Shown here piece by piece: positions 8,974 through 17,805 of a DNA stretch of 55,941 nt (within the stretch, counting starts at the first letter, position 1; each line of letters begins with the position of its first letter). Both the position numbers and the translations under genes were made by a program. Under the pieces are notes generated by a model. That model worked only from the letters and a program-made list of their open reading frames with translations, was not told the DNA's origin and did no database searches. This DNA comes from DATHGT01 sp035317605 (GTDB taxonomy: Bacteria; Methylomirabilota; Methylomirabilia; Rokubacteriales; CSP1-6): assembly GCA_035317605.1 (NCBI GenBank), contig DATHGT010000152.1, positions 1 through 55,941 of the forward strand, given 5' to 3'.

Positions 8974-10209
8974 ATGGCACGGGTGAACGACAACTACCTC
9001 AAGCTCAAGCGCAGCTATCTCTTCACCGACATCGCGGCGCGGATCAAGACGTTCCAGGCCGAGCATCCGGACGCCCGGATCATTCGCCTCGGCATCGGCG
9101 ACGTGACCCAGCCGCTGCCGCCCGCGGTCATCGCCGCGCTGCACGCCGCGGTGGACGAGATGACGCGCAGCGAGACCTTCCGCGGGTACGGTCCCGAGCC
9201 CGGCTACGAGTTCCTGACCGAGCTGATCGTCGCCCACGACTACGCCAGCCGCGGCGTCCGCATGAGCCCGGACGAGATCTTCGTGAGCGACGGCGGCAAG
9301 ACCGACAGCGCCAACATCCAGGAGATCTTCGGCCCCGATACCGTGGTGGCCGTGACCGATCCGATCTATCCCGTGTACGTCGACAGCAACGTGATGGCCG
9401 GGCGCTCCGGCCCCGCCGGCGACGACGGGCGCTACGAGGGCTTCGTCTATCTGGCCTGCACCGCGGAGACGAACTTCCTGCCGTCCCTGCCCGACCGCCA
9501 CGTGGATCTCATCTATCTCTGCTACCCGAACAACCCGACGGGCGCGGTGATGACCCGCGACGAGCTGACGCGCTGGGTGGACTACGCGCGGCGCGAGGGG
9601 GCGGTGCTGCTCTACGACGCGGCCTACGAGGGGTACATCCGCGAGCCCCACGTCCCGCACTCGATCTTCGAGATCGAGGGCGCGCGCGAGGTGGCGATCG
9701 AGTTCCGGAGCTTCTCGAAGCTCGCCGGCTTCACGGGCACGCGCTGCGCGTTCACGGTCGTCCCCAAGGAGCTCGAGGGACGCGCCGCCAACGGCGACCG
9801 GGTGGGCCTGAACGCGCTGTGGCTGCGCCGGCAGTCCACCAAGTTCAACGGCGTGCCCTACATCGTCCAGCGCGGCGCCGCCGCCGTCTACACCGACGAG
9901 GGCAAGCGCCAGGTCCAGGCGCTGATCGACTTCTACATGGACAACGCCCGCATCATCCGCGAAGGACTGGAGGCCGTCGGCCTCACCGTCTACGGCGGGC
10001 GCAACGCGCCCTATCTCTGGGTGAAGTGTCCGGGCGGTCTCTCGTCGTGGGACTTCTTCTCACGCGTGCTGAACGAAGCCCACGTGGTCGGCACCCCAGG
10101 CTCCGGCTTCGGCCCCGCCGGCGAAGGGTACGTGCGATTGACCGCCTTCGGTCAGCGCGACCAGACCGTCGAAGCCGTGGAGCGCATCAAGACCCGCCTT
10201 TCGCTCTGA
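8974..10209 (+). CDS. dapL: LL-diaminopimelate aminotransferase
   Basis: A 411-residue class I/II PLP aminotransferase that converts tetrahydrodipicolinate directly to LL-diaminopimelate, bypassing the succinylase or acetylase routes. It matches DapL over its length: NDNYLKLKRSYLF at the N-terminus, IRLGIGDVTQPLPPAV, the YPNNPTGA segment and the Schiff-base Lys in RSFSKLAGFTGTR. With dapA, dapB and lysC in the same window it gives most of a lysine/peptidoglycan precursor pathway. It appears to have its own promoter and a leaderless ATG. Two hairpins lie between its end and the convergent rpoA. Confidence 0.95.
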   Translation: MARVNDNYLKLKRSYLFTDIAARIKTFQAEHPDARIIRLGIGDVTQPLPPAVIAALHAAVDEMTRSETFRGYGPEPGYEFLTELIVAHDYASRGVRMSPDEIFVSDGGKTDSANIQEIFGPDTVVAVTDPIYPVYVDSNVMAGRSGPAGDDGRYEGFVYLACTAETNFLPSLPDRHVDLIYLCYPNNPTGAVMTRDELTRWVDYARREGAVLLYDAAYEGYIREPHVPHSIFEIEGAREVAIEFRSFSKLAGFTGTRCAFTVVPKELEGRAANGDRVGLNALWLRRQSTKFNGVPYIVQRGAAAVYTDEGKRQVQALIDFYMDNARIIREGLEAVGLTVYGGRNAPYLWVKCPGGLSSWDFFSRVLNEAHVVGTPGSGFGPAGEGYVRLTAFGQRDQTVEAVERIKTRLSL

Positions 10210-10224
10210 TCTCGCGGCGTTCGA

Positions 10225-10243
10225 GCGCGGGCTTTGCCCGCGC
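10225..10243 (+). terminator. hairpin after dapL
   Basis: GCGCGGGC, TTT, GCCCGCGC form a perfect 8-bp stem 15 bases after the dapL stop. The same core in opposite orientation (GCGGGCGAAGCCCGC) occurs at about 53867-53881. No T-tract follows, so termination is inferred from position only. Confidence 0.5.
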
Positions 10244-10273
10244 AATCCTCGTCCGAACCGGTGGGGGGAAATT

Positions 10274-10301
10274 CGGGGGGAGCGGCGGTTCGCTCCCCCC
10301 G
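10274..10301. terminator. 11-bp hairpin between convergent dapL and rpoA
   Basis: CGGGGGGAGCG, loop GCGGTT, CGCTCCCCCCG is a perfect 11-bp stem eight bases beyond the rpoA stop. Being symmetric it could serve both genes. Confidence 0.6.
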
Positions 10302-10309
10302 ATGTTCAA

Positions 10310-11302
10310 TCAAGTCTCGTAGCTGCGTTCGTACTGCGAGCGGAGTCTCTCCAGCTCTTCGGGGTCCAGGCGCATGCCCAGGTGCAGGCCCATCTCGCCG
10401 AGGATCGTCTTGATCTCGTTGAGGGACTTCTTGCCGAAGTTCTTGGTCTTGAGCAGCTCCTGCTCGCTGCGCTGCACGAGATCGGCGATGGTGCGGATGT
10501 TGGCGGTCTTCAGACAGTTCGAGGCGCGCACCGAGAGCTCGAGCTCGTCGACGTTCCGGAACAGGTTCTCGTTCAGCTCCGCGCGCGGGCGCACCTCGTC
10601 CGGCTCGACTTCCTCGGTCTCCGGCTGAACGTCCGGGAAGTGCATCAGCAGCTCGAAGTGGTCCTCGAGGATGCGCGAGGCCTCGGCGACGGCGGCGGTC
10701 GGCGCCACGCTGCCGTCGGTCCACAGCTCGAGCACGAGACGCTCGTGGCCGTCGGGCACGTTCTCCACGTGGAAGTTGACGCGCTTGACCGGTGAGAAGT
10801 TGGCGTCGAGGAGGATCGCGTTGATGGGCAGGGCCTCGGGCTCACGCCGGTCGGCGGGGACGTAGCCGCGCCCGCGCTCGATGCAGACTTCCATCTCCAG
10901 CGTGCCGTCCTTGTCGAGCGTGGCCAGCGGCGCGTCGGGGTTGAGGATGTCGACGTCGGCGTCGGGCTCGAAGTCGCCGGCCTTCACCGGCCCGACCTTC
11001 TCGGCCTTGAGCCGCAGGATCTTCGGGCGATTGACGTGCAGGGTGAACACCACGTTGCGCAGGTTCATGAGGATGTCGAGCGTGTCCTCCATGACCCCCG
11101 GCAGGTGGGAGAACTCGTGGAGCACGTTCTCGATCTTCACCCAGATCGGCGCGGCGCCGTGGATGGCGGAGAGCAGCGCCCGGCGATACGCGTTGCCGAC
11201 GGTGAGGGCGAAGCCGTGCTCGAACGGTTCGATGGCCAGCTTGCCGTAGGTGCGTTCCTGGGCGACCCACTCGTGACGGGTGGGGAGCTCGAGCTCCAGC
11301 AT
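10310..11302 (-). CDS. rpoA: RNA polymerase subunit alpha
   Basis: 330 residues, full length for the family. The N-terminal assembly domain (1-230) shows GNAYRRALLSAIHG, VLHEFSHLPGV and ERGRGYVPAD. The C-terminal domain (about 255-325) has LELSVRASNCLK, which includes the Arg equivalent to E. coli R265 used for UP-element contact, and KNFGKKSLNEIK. The start is ATG 11302, preceded by GAAGGGGG; the frame stays open far upstream, but that extension has no RpoA similarity. The gene stands alone, convergent to dapL and divergent from mltG, instead of in the usual rpsM-rpsK-rpsD-rpoA-rplQ cluster. An extended -10 promoter lies upstream. Confidence 0.97.
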   Translation of the reverse strand: MLELELPTRHEWVAQERTYGKLAIEPFEHGFALTVGNAYRRALLSAIHGAAPIWVKIENVLHEFSHLPGVMEDTLDILMNLRNVVFTLHVNRPKILRLKAEKVGPVKAGDFEPDADVDILNPDAPLATLDKDGTLEMEVCIERGRGYVPADRREPEALPINAILLDANFSPVKRVNFHVENVPDGHERLVLELWTDGSVAPTAAVAEASRILEDHFELLMHFPDVQPETEEVEPDEVRPRAELNENLFRNVDELELSVRASNCLKTANIRTIADLVQRSEQELLKTKNFGKKSLNEIKTILGEMGLHLGMRLDPEELERLRSQYERSYET

Positions 11303-11345
11303 GAAGACCCCCTTCAGGAAATGCCTGGAAGATTTCCGAACGACA

Positions 11346-11354
11346 AGTATAACA
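11346..11354 (-). promoter_or_regulatory. extended -10 promoter of rpoA
   Basis: The minus strand reads TG-T-TATACT here (hexamer 11351-11346). There is no good -35. Transcription would start near 11339, giving a leader of about 37 bases before the rpoA ATG. Confidence 0.5.
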
Positions 11355-11416
11355 GAACATGTCGCCATCCCGACCCCGGCGGGGACTTTCGCGCCAGGCG
11401 GTAGACTCGGGAGGAC

Positions 11417-12427
11417 ATGGCGTTCCGGCGCACGTTCGTTCGGCTGCTGCTCGTCGTGTTCGCGTGCGCGACGGCGGTGGGGGGCTTCGAGGCGTGGCGG
11501 GCGCTGACGCCCACCGACGCGCTGGCCGCGGGCCCCCGCGTGGTCGACATCCCCGCCCAGCAAGGGGTGCTGACCATCGCCCGGCGACTCCGCGACGCCG
11601 AGGTGATTCCGAGCGCCGAGGCCTTCGTGGCCCTGGGCGTGGTGCGCGGCACCGCGCGCAGCCTCCGCGCCGGCGAATACGAGTTCCCCCAGGGGACCAC
11701 GGCGGTGAGCGCGCTCCGGATGCTGGAGAGCGGAAAGGTTCGGCTCCATCCCGTGCTCCATCCCGAGGGCGCCACGGTGGCCGAGCTGGCGCGCACGATC
11801 GACAAGCAGGGGCTGGCGCGGGCCGACGACGTCCTGCGCGCGGCCAGCGACCCCGCCTTCCTGCGCAGCGTCGGCATCGAGGCGGCCAGCCTCGAGGGCT
11901 ACGTCTTCCCCGACACGTACTACTTCACGCGGGGCCTCACCGCCGAGCAGATGCTCACGCGCACCGTGCAACGCCTGCGCGCGAAGCTGACCGCCGAGGT
12001 CGTGGCGCGGGCGCGCGCGCGCGGACTCGACGTCCACAGGCTGCTCACGCTGGCCTCGATCATCGAGCGCGAGGCGGTCGTTCAGGACGAGCGCCGGCTC
12101 ATCGCCGCCGTCTTCTGGAACCGCCTGCAGCTCGGCATGCCGCTCCAGGCCGACCCCACGGTGCAATATGCGGTCGGCAAGGAGCGGCGCGCGCTGACCC
12201 GCGCCGACCTCGCCAGCGAGCATCCGTTCAACACCTACACGCACACCGGCTTGCCGCCCGGACCCATCGCCAGCCCCGGACTGGCCGTCATCGAAGCCAC
12301 CCTCGACCCGGCGCCCGTGAACTACCTTTACTTCGTGGCCAGCGACGACCACCGGCACCGCTTCTCGACCACGGTCGAGGAGCACAACGCGGCCGTGGCC
12401 CGCTATCGCCTCGCGCGCCCCCGCTGA
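11417..12427 (+). CDS. mltG: endolytic transglycosylase MltG
   Basis: 336 residues: a short cytoplasmic N-terminus, one membrane anchor (about residues 7-26), a LysM-like N-domain and the YceG catalytic domain. The catalytic Glu lies in LASIIEREAV, followed by the conserved FWNRLQLGMPLQADPTVQYA and, near the end, NTYTHTGLPPGPI with NPG-like spacing. MltG cuts nascent glycan strands and is thought to set their length. GGGAGGAC precedes the ATG. It is divergent from rpoA with a 114-base shared upstream region; plsC follows 22 bases on. Confidence 0.92.
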   Translation: MAFRRTFVRLLLVVFACATAVGGFEAWRALTPTDALAAGPRVVDIPAQQGVLTIARRLRDAEVIPSAEAFVALGVVRGTARSLRAGEYEFPQGTTAVSALRMLESGKVRLHPVLHPEGATVAELARTIDKQGLARADDVLRAASDPAFLRSVGIEAASLEGYVFPDTYYFTRGLTAEQMLTRTVQRLRAKLTAEVVARARARGLDVHRLLTLASIIEREAVVQDERRLIAAVFWNRLQLGMPLQADPTVQYAVGKERRALTRADLASEHPFNTYTHTGLPPGPIASPGLAVIEATLDPAPVNYLYFVASDDHRHRFSTTVEEHNAAVARYRLARPR

Positions 12428-12431
12428 ACCG

Positions 12432-12440
12432 TGCTATAAA
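12432..12440 (+). promoter_or_regulatory. extended -10 element before plsC
   Basis: TGCTATAAA (hexamer TATAAA 12435-12440) sits between the mltG stop and the plsC ATG, predicting a start near 12447, essentially at the ATG (leaderless). No convincing -35 is present. Confidence 0.4.
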
Positions 12441-12449
12441 CTCGGCGAT

Positions 12450-13121
12450 ATGTCGCGCCCGACCGCCGCGACGGCGAAGCTCTCCCCGGCTTCGGCTCCC
12501 GTGGCTTTCCCCCGGCTCTACGAGACCCTGCGCGGACCGGTGCGCGCCGCGCTCCAGCGGTTCTTCGGTCTCGGCGTGGAGGGGCTCGAGCACCTACCCG
12601 ATCGCGGTCCCTACCTCGTGGCCGCGAACCATCACAACTACCTCGACGGTGTGGTGCTCGGGTGCGCGGTGCCGCCGCCCATCGCCTTCCTCGTGATGCC
12701 GCGCGTGTGGCGGGCCACGCCGCTGCATCCGTTCCTCCACCGCGGGATCGGCTCCATTCTCGTCGACCTCGATCGTCCCGATCCGGGCGCGCTGCGACGA
12801 GCGCTCGACGCGCTGGCCGCCGGCCGCGTGGTCGGGATCTTTCCCGAGGGGCCGTTCAGCGTCAGCGGTCGTCTGGGGCGCGGCTTGCCCGGCGTCGGCT
12901 TGCTGGCCCTGCACTCCGGCGTGGCCGTCGTGCCCGCCGGCATTCGCGGGACGTACGAGGCGCTCGCCGGCCGGCGCTTCTACGTGCCGCGGCGCCGGCC
13001 GTTCACGGTCCGCTTCGGAGCCCCGCGGCGCTTCACGACCGCGGCGTATCCGAGCCCGCGGGTGGCGCGTCGCGAGGTGACGGAGCGCATCATGGCCGAC
13101 ATCGCCGACCTGCTCGTCTGA
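12450..13121 (+). CDS. plsC: 1-acylglycerol-3-phosphate acyltransferase (PlsC family)
   Basis: 223 residues. The acyltransferase signature is present as NHHNYLD (the HX4D block with the usual second His-side Asn) and IFPEGPFS (the glycerophosphate-binding block). It most likely makes phosphatidic acid from lysophosphatidate at the inner membrane; other PlsC-fold acyltransferases that modify lipids are possible. No clear ribosome-binding site precedes the ATG, in keeping with the near-leaderless promoter. Its TGA overlaps the argH ATG by one base, so the two are translationally coupled. Confidence 0.85.
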   Translation: MSRPTAATAKLSPASAPVAFPRLYETLRGPVRAALQRFFGLGVEGLEHLPDRGPYLVAANHHNYLDGVVLGCAVPPPIAFLVMPRVWRATPLHPFLHRGIGSILVDLDRPDPGALRRALDALAAGRVVGIFPEGPFSVSGRLGRGLPGVGLLALHSGVAVVPAGIRGTYEALAGRRFYVPRRRPFTVRFGAPRRFTTAAYPSPRVARREVTERIMADIADLLV

Positions 13122-14521
13122 TGACGGCGGATCGTCCACGCGCCGACAAGCTCTGGGGCGGACGCTTCACCGAGGGCACCGATCCCGGCGCCGCGCGCTT
13201 CACGGCCTCGCTCGGATTCGACCGGCGGCTGTGGGCGCACGACATCGCGGGGAGCATCGCGTGGGCGGCGGCGCTCTGCCGGACCGGCCTCCTCACCGAG
13301 GACGAGCGGCGCGCGATCGTCGAAGGCCTCGAGGCCGTGCGCGCGGAGATCGAGGGCGGGCGCTTCACGTTCCGGCCCGAATTGGAAGACATCCACACCA
13401 ACGTCGAGCGCCGCCTGACCGAGCTCTGCGGTCCCGTCGGCGGCAAGCTCCACACCGGGCGCTCCCGCAACGACCAGATCGCGCTGGACGAGCGGCTCTA
13501 CCTGCGCGACGCGGTCGGGCGGATCGACGAGGGGCTGCGCCGCTCCCAGCTCGCCCTCGTCGAGCGTGCGGAGCCGACGGTGAGCGCGCCGATGCCGGGC
13601 TACACGCACCTGCAGCGCGCTCAGCCCGTGGTCCTCGCCCACCACCTGCTCGCCTACGTGTTCATGTTCCAGCGCGACCGCGAGCGCTTCGCCGGATGCC
13701 GCGAGCGCGCCGACGTGATGCCGCTGGGCAGCGGCGCGCTGGCGGGGACGGGATTCGCCATCGATCGCGAGGCGCTGGCCCGCGACCTCGGCTTCGCGGC
13801 GGCCAGCGCCAACAGCCTGGACGCGGTCAGCGACCGCGACTATCTCGTCGAGTTCCTCTCCGCGGCCGCCATCGCCGGCGTGCATTTCTCGCGGCTGGCC
13901 GCCGATCTCACGCTGTGGGCCACCGCCGAGTTCGGCTTCGTGGATTTCTCGGACCAATTCGCCACCGGGTCGTCGATCATGCCGCAGAAGAAGAATCCCG
14001 ACGTGGCCGAGCTGATCCGGGGCAAGAGCGGACGCCTGACGGGAAACCTGGTCGCGCTGCTCACCACGCTGAAGGGCCTGCCCCTGGCCTACAACTCCGA
14101 CATGCAGGAGGACAAGGAGCCGTTCTTCGACTCGGTGGACACGCTGGAGGCGATCCTCGAGGTGCTGCCGCCGCTGCTCGGGTCGCTGACCTTCCACACC
14201 GAGCGCATGCGACAGGCGGCGGGCGAGCACTTCGCCACCGCCACCGACCTCGCCGACTACCTCGTGCGCAAGGGGCTCCCGTTCCGCGAAGCCCACGAGA
14301 TCGTCGGCCGGGTGGTGCTCCACGCCAGTCGGAGCGGTGACACCCTCGAAGGCCTGCCGCTGGAGGAGCTGCGCCGATTCTCGCCGCTGATCGGCGCCGA
14401 CGTGAAGGACGCGCTCGGCGTGGACGCCTCGCTGCGCGCCCGCGCGGTGACCGGCGGCACGGCGCCGGCCGCGGTGGCCCAGGCGCTGGTGACCGCGCGC
14501 GCGCTGGTGACGCCGTCATGA
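13121..14521 (+). CDS. argH: argininosuccinate lyase
   Basis: 466 residues, typical family length. It splits argininosuccinate to arginine and fumarate, the last step of arginine synthesis. Landmarks are KLWGGRF at the N-terminus, TGRSRNDQ, the PGYTHLQRAQPV block and the fumarase/aspartase signature GSSIMPQKKNPD. The start is the ATG overlapping the plsC stop; the frame is open further upstream, but that part is only a shadow of plsC. Its stop overlaps the next ATG by four bases. No other arg gene is nearby. Confidence 0.96.
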   Translation: MTADRPRADKLWGGRFTEGTDPGAARFTASLGFDRRLWAHDIAGSIAWAAALCRTGLLTEDERRAIVEGLEAVRAEIEGGRFTFRPELEDIHTNVERRLTELCGPVGGKLHTGRSRNDQIALDERLYLRDAVGRIDEGLRRSQLALVERAEPTVSAPMPGYTHLQRAQPVVLAHHLLAYVFMFQRDRERFAGCRERADVMPLGSGALAGTGFAIDREALARDLGFAAASANSLDAVSDRDYLVEFLSAAAIAGVHFSRLAADLTLWATAEFGFVDFSDQFATGSSIMPQKKNPDVAELIRGKSGRLTGNLVALLTTLKGLPLAYNSDMQEDKEPFFDSVDTLEAILEVLPPLLGSLTFHTERMRQAAGEHFATATDLADYLVRKGLPFREAHEIVGRVVLHASRSGDTLEGLPLEELRRFSPLIGADVKDALGVDASLRARAVTGGTAPAAVAQALVTARALVTPS

Positions 14522-15579
14522 GGGCGCTGACCCTCGTGCTGCTGGCCGCGCTCAGCGTCGCCGCCTGCGGCAAATCCGCGCCCCCCGTGGCTCCCGACGT
14601 CAGAGTCCCGGCGTTCATCGCGGATCTCCGCGGCGCCGTGGAGGACGACGCGGTCGCGCTCGCGTGGACGAATCCACAGCGCCGCGCCGACGGGGCGCGC
14701 CTGCGCGACCTGACGGAGATCCGTCTCTATCGCAGCGAGGACGACGGCGTGATGCCGCCCAAGCCGGCCCTGCTCGTCGAGGGCAAGATCGCGGGCTATC
14801 GAGAGATCGCGGTGATCGACCTCGTCGCCCCCGCCCCCGCCATCGTGCAGGGGCACACCGTGCGCTTCGTCGACCGGGACGGACTGCGCTTGGGTCGGCG
14901 GTACACCTACGTCGTGGTGTCCGAGGACGGGATCGGGCGAACGAGCGCGCCCTCCAATCGCTTCGCGATCGTCTTCATCGCGCCCCCCGAAGCGCCGGCC
15001 ACGCCGACGGTCACCGCCGGCGACGGCGAGGTGCGCGTGCGCTGGCAGCCTCCGGCCCGGCTGCGCGACGGCGGCGCTCCAGGGACGCTGGCGTACGAGG
15101 TGTTGCGCAGCGGCGCCCCCGACGCTCCGCCCGACGCGATCGTGCCGGTCCCCGCCGGCCAGACCGAATACGTCGACCGGAACCTCCAGAACGAGCGGAC
15201 GTATCATTACGCGGTGCGGGCCGTCCGCCAGGAGGGCGGCGCCACCGCGCGCGGCCCCGCGTCGGCACGCGCGGCGGCCACCCCGACGCGGGCGACGCCG
15301 CTGACGCCCCCGACGAACCTGGTCGCCGCGCCGTCGCCGAACACCGTGCGCCTGTCGTGGACCGCGAGCCCGGACCGCAACGTCGTCGGCTACGTGATCT
15401 ATCGCGCCACCGGCCCCGGAGAGGCCGTGCGCGTCGGCGCGGTGCGATCCCCCGCCACCACGTTCATCGACCGCGACCTCGCGTCCGGCACGTACCGCTA
15501 CACGGTGACCGGCCAGGACGCCACCGCGCGCGCCAACGAGAGCGCGGCGTCGAACGAAGTCAGCGTCACGGTGCCGTGA
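14518..15579 (+). CDS. lipoprotein with fibronectin type III repeats
   Basis: 353 residues. A lipoprotein signal peptide ends in SVAACGKS (lipobox, Cys about 17). Three fibronectin-type-III-like units follow: roughly residues 30-160 (ending YTYVVVSEDG and SNRF), 160-255, and 262-353 (starting PPTNLVAAPSPNTVRLSW). Family knowledge suggests an outer-membrane or periplasmic binding/scaffold protein; no catalytic domain is seen. Its ATG overlaps the argH stop (ATGA), so it is co-translated with argH although a functional link is not evident. Confidence 0.78.
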   Translation: MRALTLVLLAALSVAACGKSAPPVAPDVRVPAFIADLRGAVEDDAVALAWTNPQRRADGARLRDLTEIRLYRSEDDGVMPPKPALLVEGKIAGYREIAVIDLVAPAPAIVQGHTVRFVDRDGLRLGRRYTYVVVSEDGIGRTSAPSNRFAIVFIAPPEAPATPTVTAGDGEVRVRWQPPARLRDGGAPGTLAYEVLRSGAPDAPPDAIVPVPAGQTEYVDRNLQNERTYHYAVRAVRQEGGATARGPASARAAATPTRATPLTPPTNLVAAPSPNTVRLSWTASPDRNVVGYVIYRATGPGEAVRVGAVRSPATTFIDRDLASGTYRYTVTGQDATARANESAASNEVSVTVP

Positions 15580-15605
15580 GCGTCGCCTGTTCGCGTGTCG
15601 TTTCC

Positions 15606-15634
15606 TTGACTTCACCGGGACCGGGTGCTAGCGT
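15606..15634 (+). promoter_or_regulatory. promoter of the dapA-dapB-fol operon
   Basis: TTGACT (15606-15611), 17 bases, TAGCGT (15629-15634) preceded by TGC (extended -10). The predicted leader of about 69 bases shows no riboswitch-like structure by eye; GGAGGG lies about ten bases before the dapA ATG. Confidence 0.6.
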
Positions 15635-15709
15635 CACCAAGCAAATAGCCAGTCACGACGCGCAGATGGATCACATCATCACGCACGGTCGAGCCGGAGG
15701 GAACACACC

Positions 15710-16597
15710 ATGAGCTACGCGTTTTCCGGATCACTGGTCGCGATGGTCACGCCCTTCCGCAACGGTCTGGTTGACGAGGCCAAGGTCCGCGAGCTGGTCG
15801 AGTTCCACGTGGTCAACGGGACCGACGCGCTGGTCCCGTGTGGAACGACCGGCGAGTCGCCCACGCTCTCCCACGACGAGCACAAGCGCGTGGTCGAGAT
15901 CGTGGTACAGGCGGCGGCCGGGCGCATTCCGGTGGTGGCCGGCACGGGATCGAACGCGACGGCCGAGGCGATCGATCTCACCCGCCACGCCGAGCGGGCC
16001 GGGGCGCGCGGCGCGCTGGTGGTGAATCCGTACTACAACAAGCCCACGCAGGAAGGTCTCTACCGTCACTTCCGCGCGGTGGCCGAGTGCACCGCGCTGC
16101 CCATCCTCGTCTACAACATCCAGGGCCGGACCGCGGTGAACGTCGAGACCGACACCATGGCGCGGCTGGCCCGCGACTGCAAGAACGTCGTGGGCGTCAA
16201 GGAAGCGTCGGGCTCGCTCGATCAGATGAGTCAGGTCATCGCGGCGTGCGGGCCGGACTTCGCGGTGATCTCCGGCGACGACAACGTCACGCTGCCGCTC
16301 ATGGCGATCGGCGGGGCCGGCGTGATCTCGGTCATCGCCAACATCGTCCCCCGCGAGACCGCCGAGCTGACCCACGCCGCCCTCGACGGCGACTGGAAGC
16401 GAGCGCGCGAGCTGCACTACCGGCTGTTCCCCCTCGCCCGCGCCGCCTTCATCGAGACCAATCCCATCCCCATCAAGGAAGCGATGGCCATGGCCGGCAT
16501 GATCGAGCCCGAGTTCAGGCTGCCGATGTGCCGGATGTCGGACGCCAATCGCGAGCGGCTGCGCGCGGTCCTCAAACCGTACGGCCTGCTGAAGTAG
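15710..16597 (+). CDS. dapA: 4-hydroxy-tetrahydrodipicolinate synthase
   Basis: 295 residues, class I TIM-barrel aldolase. It condenses pyruvate with aspartate semialdehyde. Visible landmarks are GTTGESPTLSHDEH, the NPYYNKPTQEGLY segment with the catalytic-triad Tyr, the Schiff-base Lys in VVGVKEASG, and GDDN. It is the first gene of a run continuing into dapB, folB, folK and an ECF sigma gene, all closely spaced. Confidence 0.97.
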   Translation: MSYAFSGSLVAMVTPFRNGLVDEAKVRELVEFHVVNGTDALVPCGTTGESPTLSHDEHKRVVEIVVQAAAGRIPVVAGTGSNATAEAIDLTRHAERAGARGALVVNPYYNKPTQEGLYRHFRAVAECTALPILVYNIQGRTAVNVETDTMARLARDCKNVVGVKEASGSLDQMSQVIAACGPDFAVISGDDNVTLPLMAIGGAGVISVIANIVPRETAELTHAALDGDWKRARELHYRLFPLARAAFIETNPIPIKEAMAMAGMIEPEFRLPMCRMSDANRERLRAVLKPYGLLK

Positions 16598-16603
16598 CCG
16601 GGC

Positions 16604-17431
16604 ATGACTGCCGCCGAGCGCGCCGCGCCGGCCGTGAGCGTCGTGGCCGCGGGGGCGGCCGGGCGCATGGGCTCGCGGATCGTCGCATGCGTGCGTGACT
16701 CAGGGGACCTCCGGCTCGTCGCCGCCCTCGAAGCCCCCGGGCATCCCGCCGTCGGTCGTGACGCCGGCGAGGTCGCGGGCGTGGGCACCATGGGCGTGTC
16801 CATCGGCGCGGACGTCACATCAGCCCTCGTTCGCGACCGGGTGCTGATCGAGTTCTCGGCGCCGGAGCCGACCCTCGAGCACCTGCGTCGCGCCGCCGAG
16901 GTCGGCGCCCGCGCGGTCATCGGCACCACCGGGTTCACACCGGCCCAGCGCGCGGAGATCGGCGAGCTGGCGCGCAGCACCGCGATCATGCTGTCGCCCA
17001 ACATGTCGGTCGGCGTCACCCTCGCGCTGCAGGTCCTCGCCACCATGGCGCGCGCGCTCGGCGACGACTACGACGTCGAGGTCACGGAAATCCATCACCG
17101 GTTCAAGAAGGACGCGCCCAGCGGCACCGCGCTGCGCATGGCCGAGGTCGTGGCCGAGGCGCTCGGCCGCGACCTGAGCGCGGTCGGCGTCTACGGCCGG
17201 GAGGGCGTGCCCGGCGAGCGCTCGCGGAAGGAGATCGCCGTGATGTCGCTCCGCTCCGGCGACGTGGTGGGCGAGCACACCGTGTCGTTCGGCACGCTGG
17301 GCGAGCGGCTGGAATTGACCCATCGCGCCCACAACCGCGACACCTTCGCGCGGGGCGCGCTGCGGGCCGCGCGGTGGATCGTGGCCCGCCCGCCCGGCCT
17401 CTACTCGATGCAGGACGTGCTCGCCCCCTGA
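16604..17431 (+). CDS. dapB: 4-hydroxy-tetrahydrodipicolinate reductase
   Basis: 275 residues. The nucleotide-binding N-terminus contains AAGAAGRMGSRI, then IGTTGFTPAQ, SPNMSVGVTL and the family signature EIHHRFKKDAPSGTAL with the catalytic His pair and Lys. It reduces the DapA product with NAD(P)H; the next step here would be DapL. It starts six bases after the dapA stop. Confidence 0.96.
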   Translation: MTAAERAAPAVSVVAAGAAGRMGSRIVACVRDSGDLRLVAALEAPGHPAVGRDAGEVAGVGTMGVSIGADVTSALVRDRVLIEFSAPEPTLEHLRRAAEVGARAVIGTTGFTPAQRAEIGELARSTAIMLSPNMSVGVTLALQVLATMARALGDDYDVEVTEIHHRFKKDAPSGTALRMAEVVAEALGRDLSAVGVYGREGVPGERSRKEIAVMSLRSGDVVGEHTVSFGTLGERLELTHRAHNRDTFARGALRAARWIVARPPGLYSMQDVLAP

Positions 17432-17445
17432 GCGCCGAGCGCCCG

Positions 17446-17805
17446 ATGACCACCGACAAGCTCTTCCTCGAGGACGTCCGCTTCTGGGCCCGGCACGGCC
17501 TCACCAAGGAAGAACAATCGGTGGGAGCGTGGTTCTCCGTGGACGCCGAGCTGGCGGTGGACCTGCGGCCGGCCGCCCTGTCCGACGACGTGGGCGCGAC
17601 GGTGGACTACGGGCTGGTCATGCAGCGCATCGTGGAGATCGGGACCAAGAACCGGGTGAACCTGCTGGAGCGGCTGGCCGCCATCATGACCGAGACCATC
17701 CTGCGCGAATTCCCCGCCTCCGCGGTGCGCCTGCGCCTGCGCAAGCTGACGCCTCCGGGCGGCCTCGTCGGCATTCCCGGTGTGGAAGTCACCCGTACGC
17801 GCTGA
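17446..17805 (+). CDS. folB: dihydroneopterin aldolase
   Basis: 119 residues, the usual size for FolB. It begins MTTDKLFLEDVRFWARHG, carries the conserved Glu of KEEQSVG, a DYGLVMQ segment and the LLERLAAIM helix. It converts dihydroneopterin to hydroxymethyl-dihydropterin for folate synthesis. The ATG at 17446 follows dapB by 14 bases; its TGA overlaps the folK ATG by one base, matching the common folB-folK pairing. Confidence 0.9.
   Translation: MTTDKLFLEDVRFWARHGLTKEEQSVGAWFSVDAELAVDLRPAALSDDVGATVDYGLVMQRIVEIGTKNRVNLLERLAAIMTETILREFPASAVRLRLRKLTPPGGLVGIPGVEVTRTR

Noticed and set aside
11303..12385. A 361-codon N-terminal extension of rpoA
   Set aside because: The frame is open upstream, but the product there is antisense to mltG and has no RNA polymerase similarity; the ATG at 11302 has a proper ribosome-binding site and starts the known alpha N-terminus.
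15635..15709. Lysine riboswitch before dapA
   Set aside because: The leader is only about 70 bases and shows none of the long multi-helix core that a lysine riboswitch needs.
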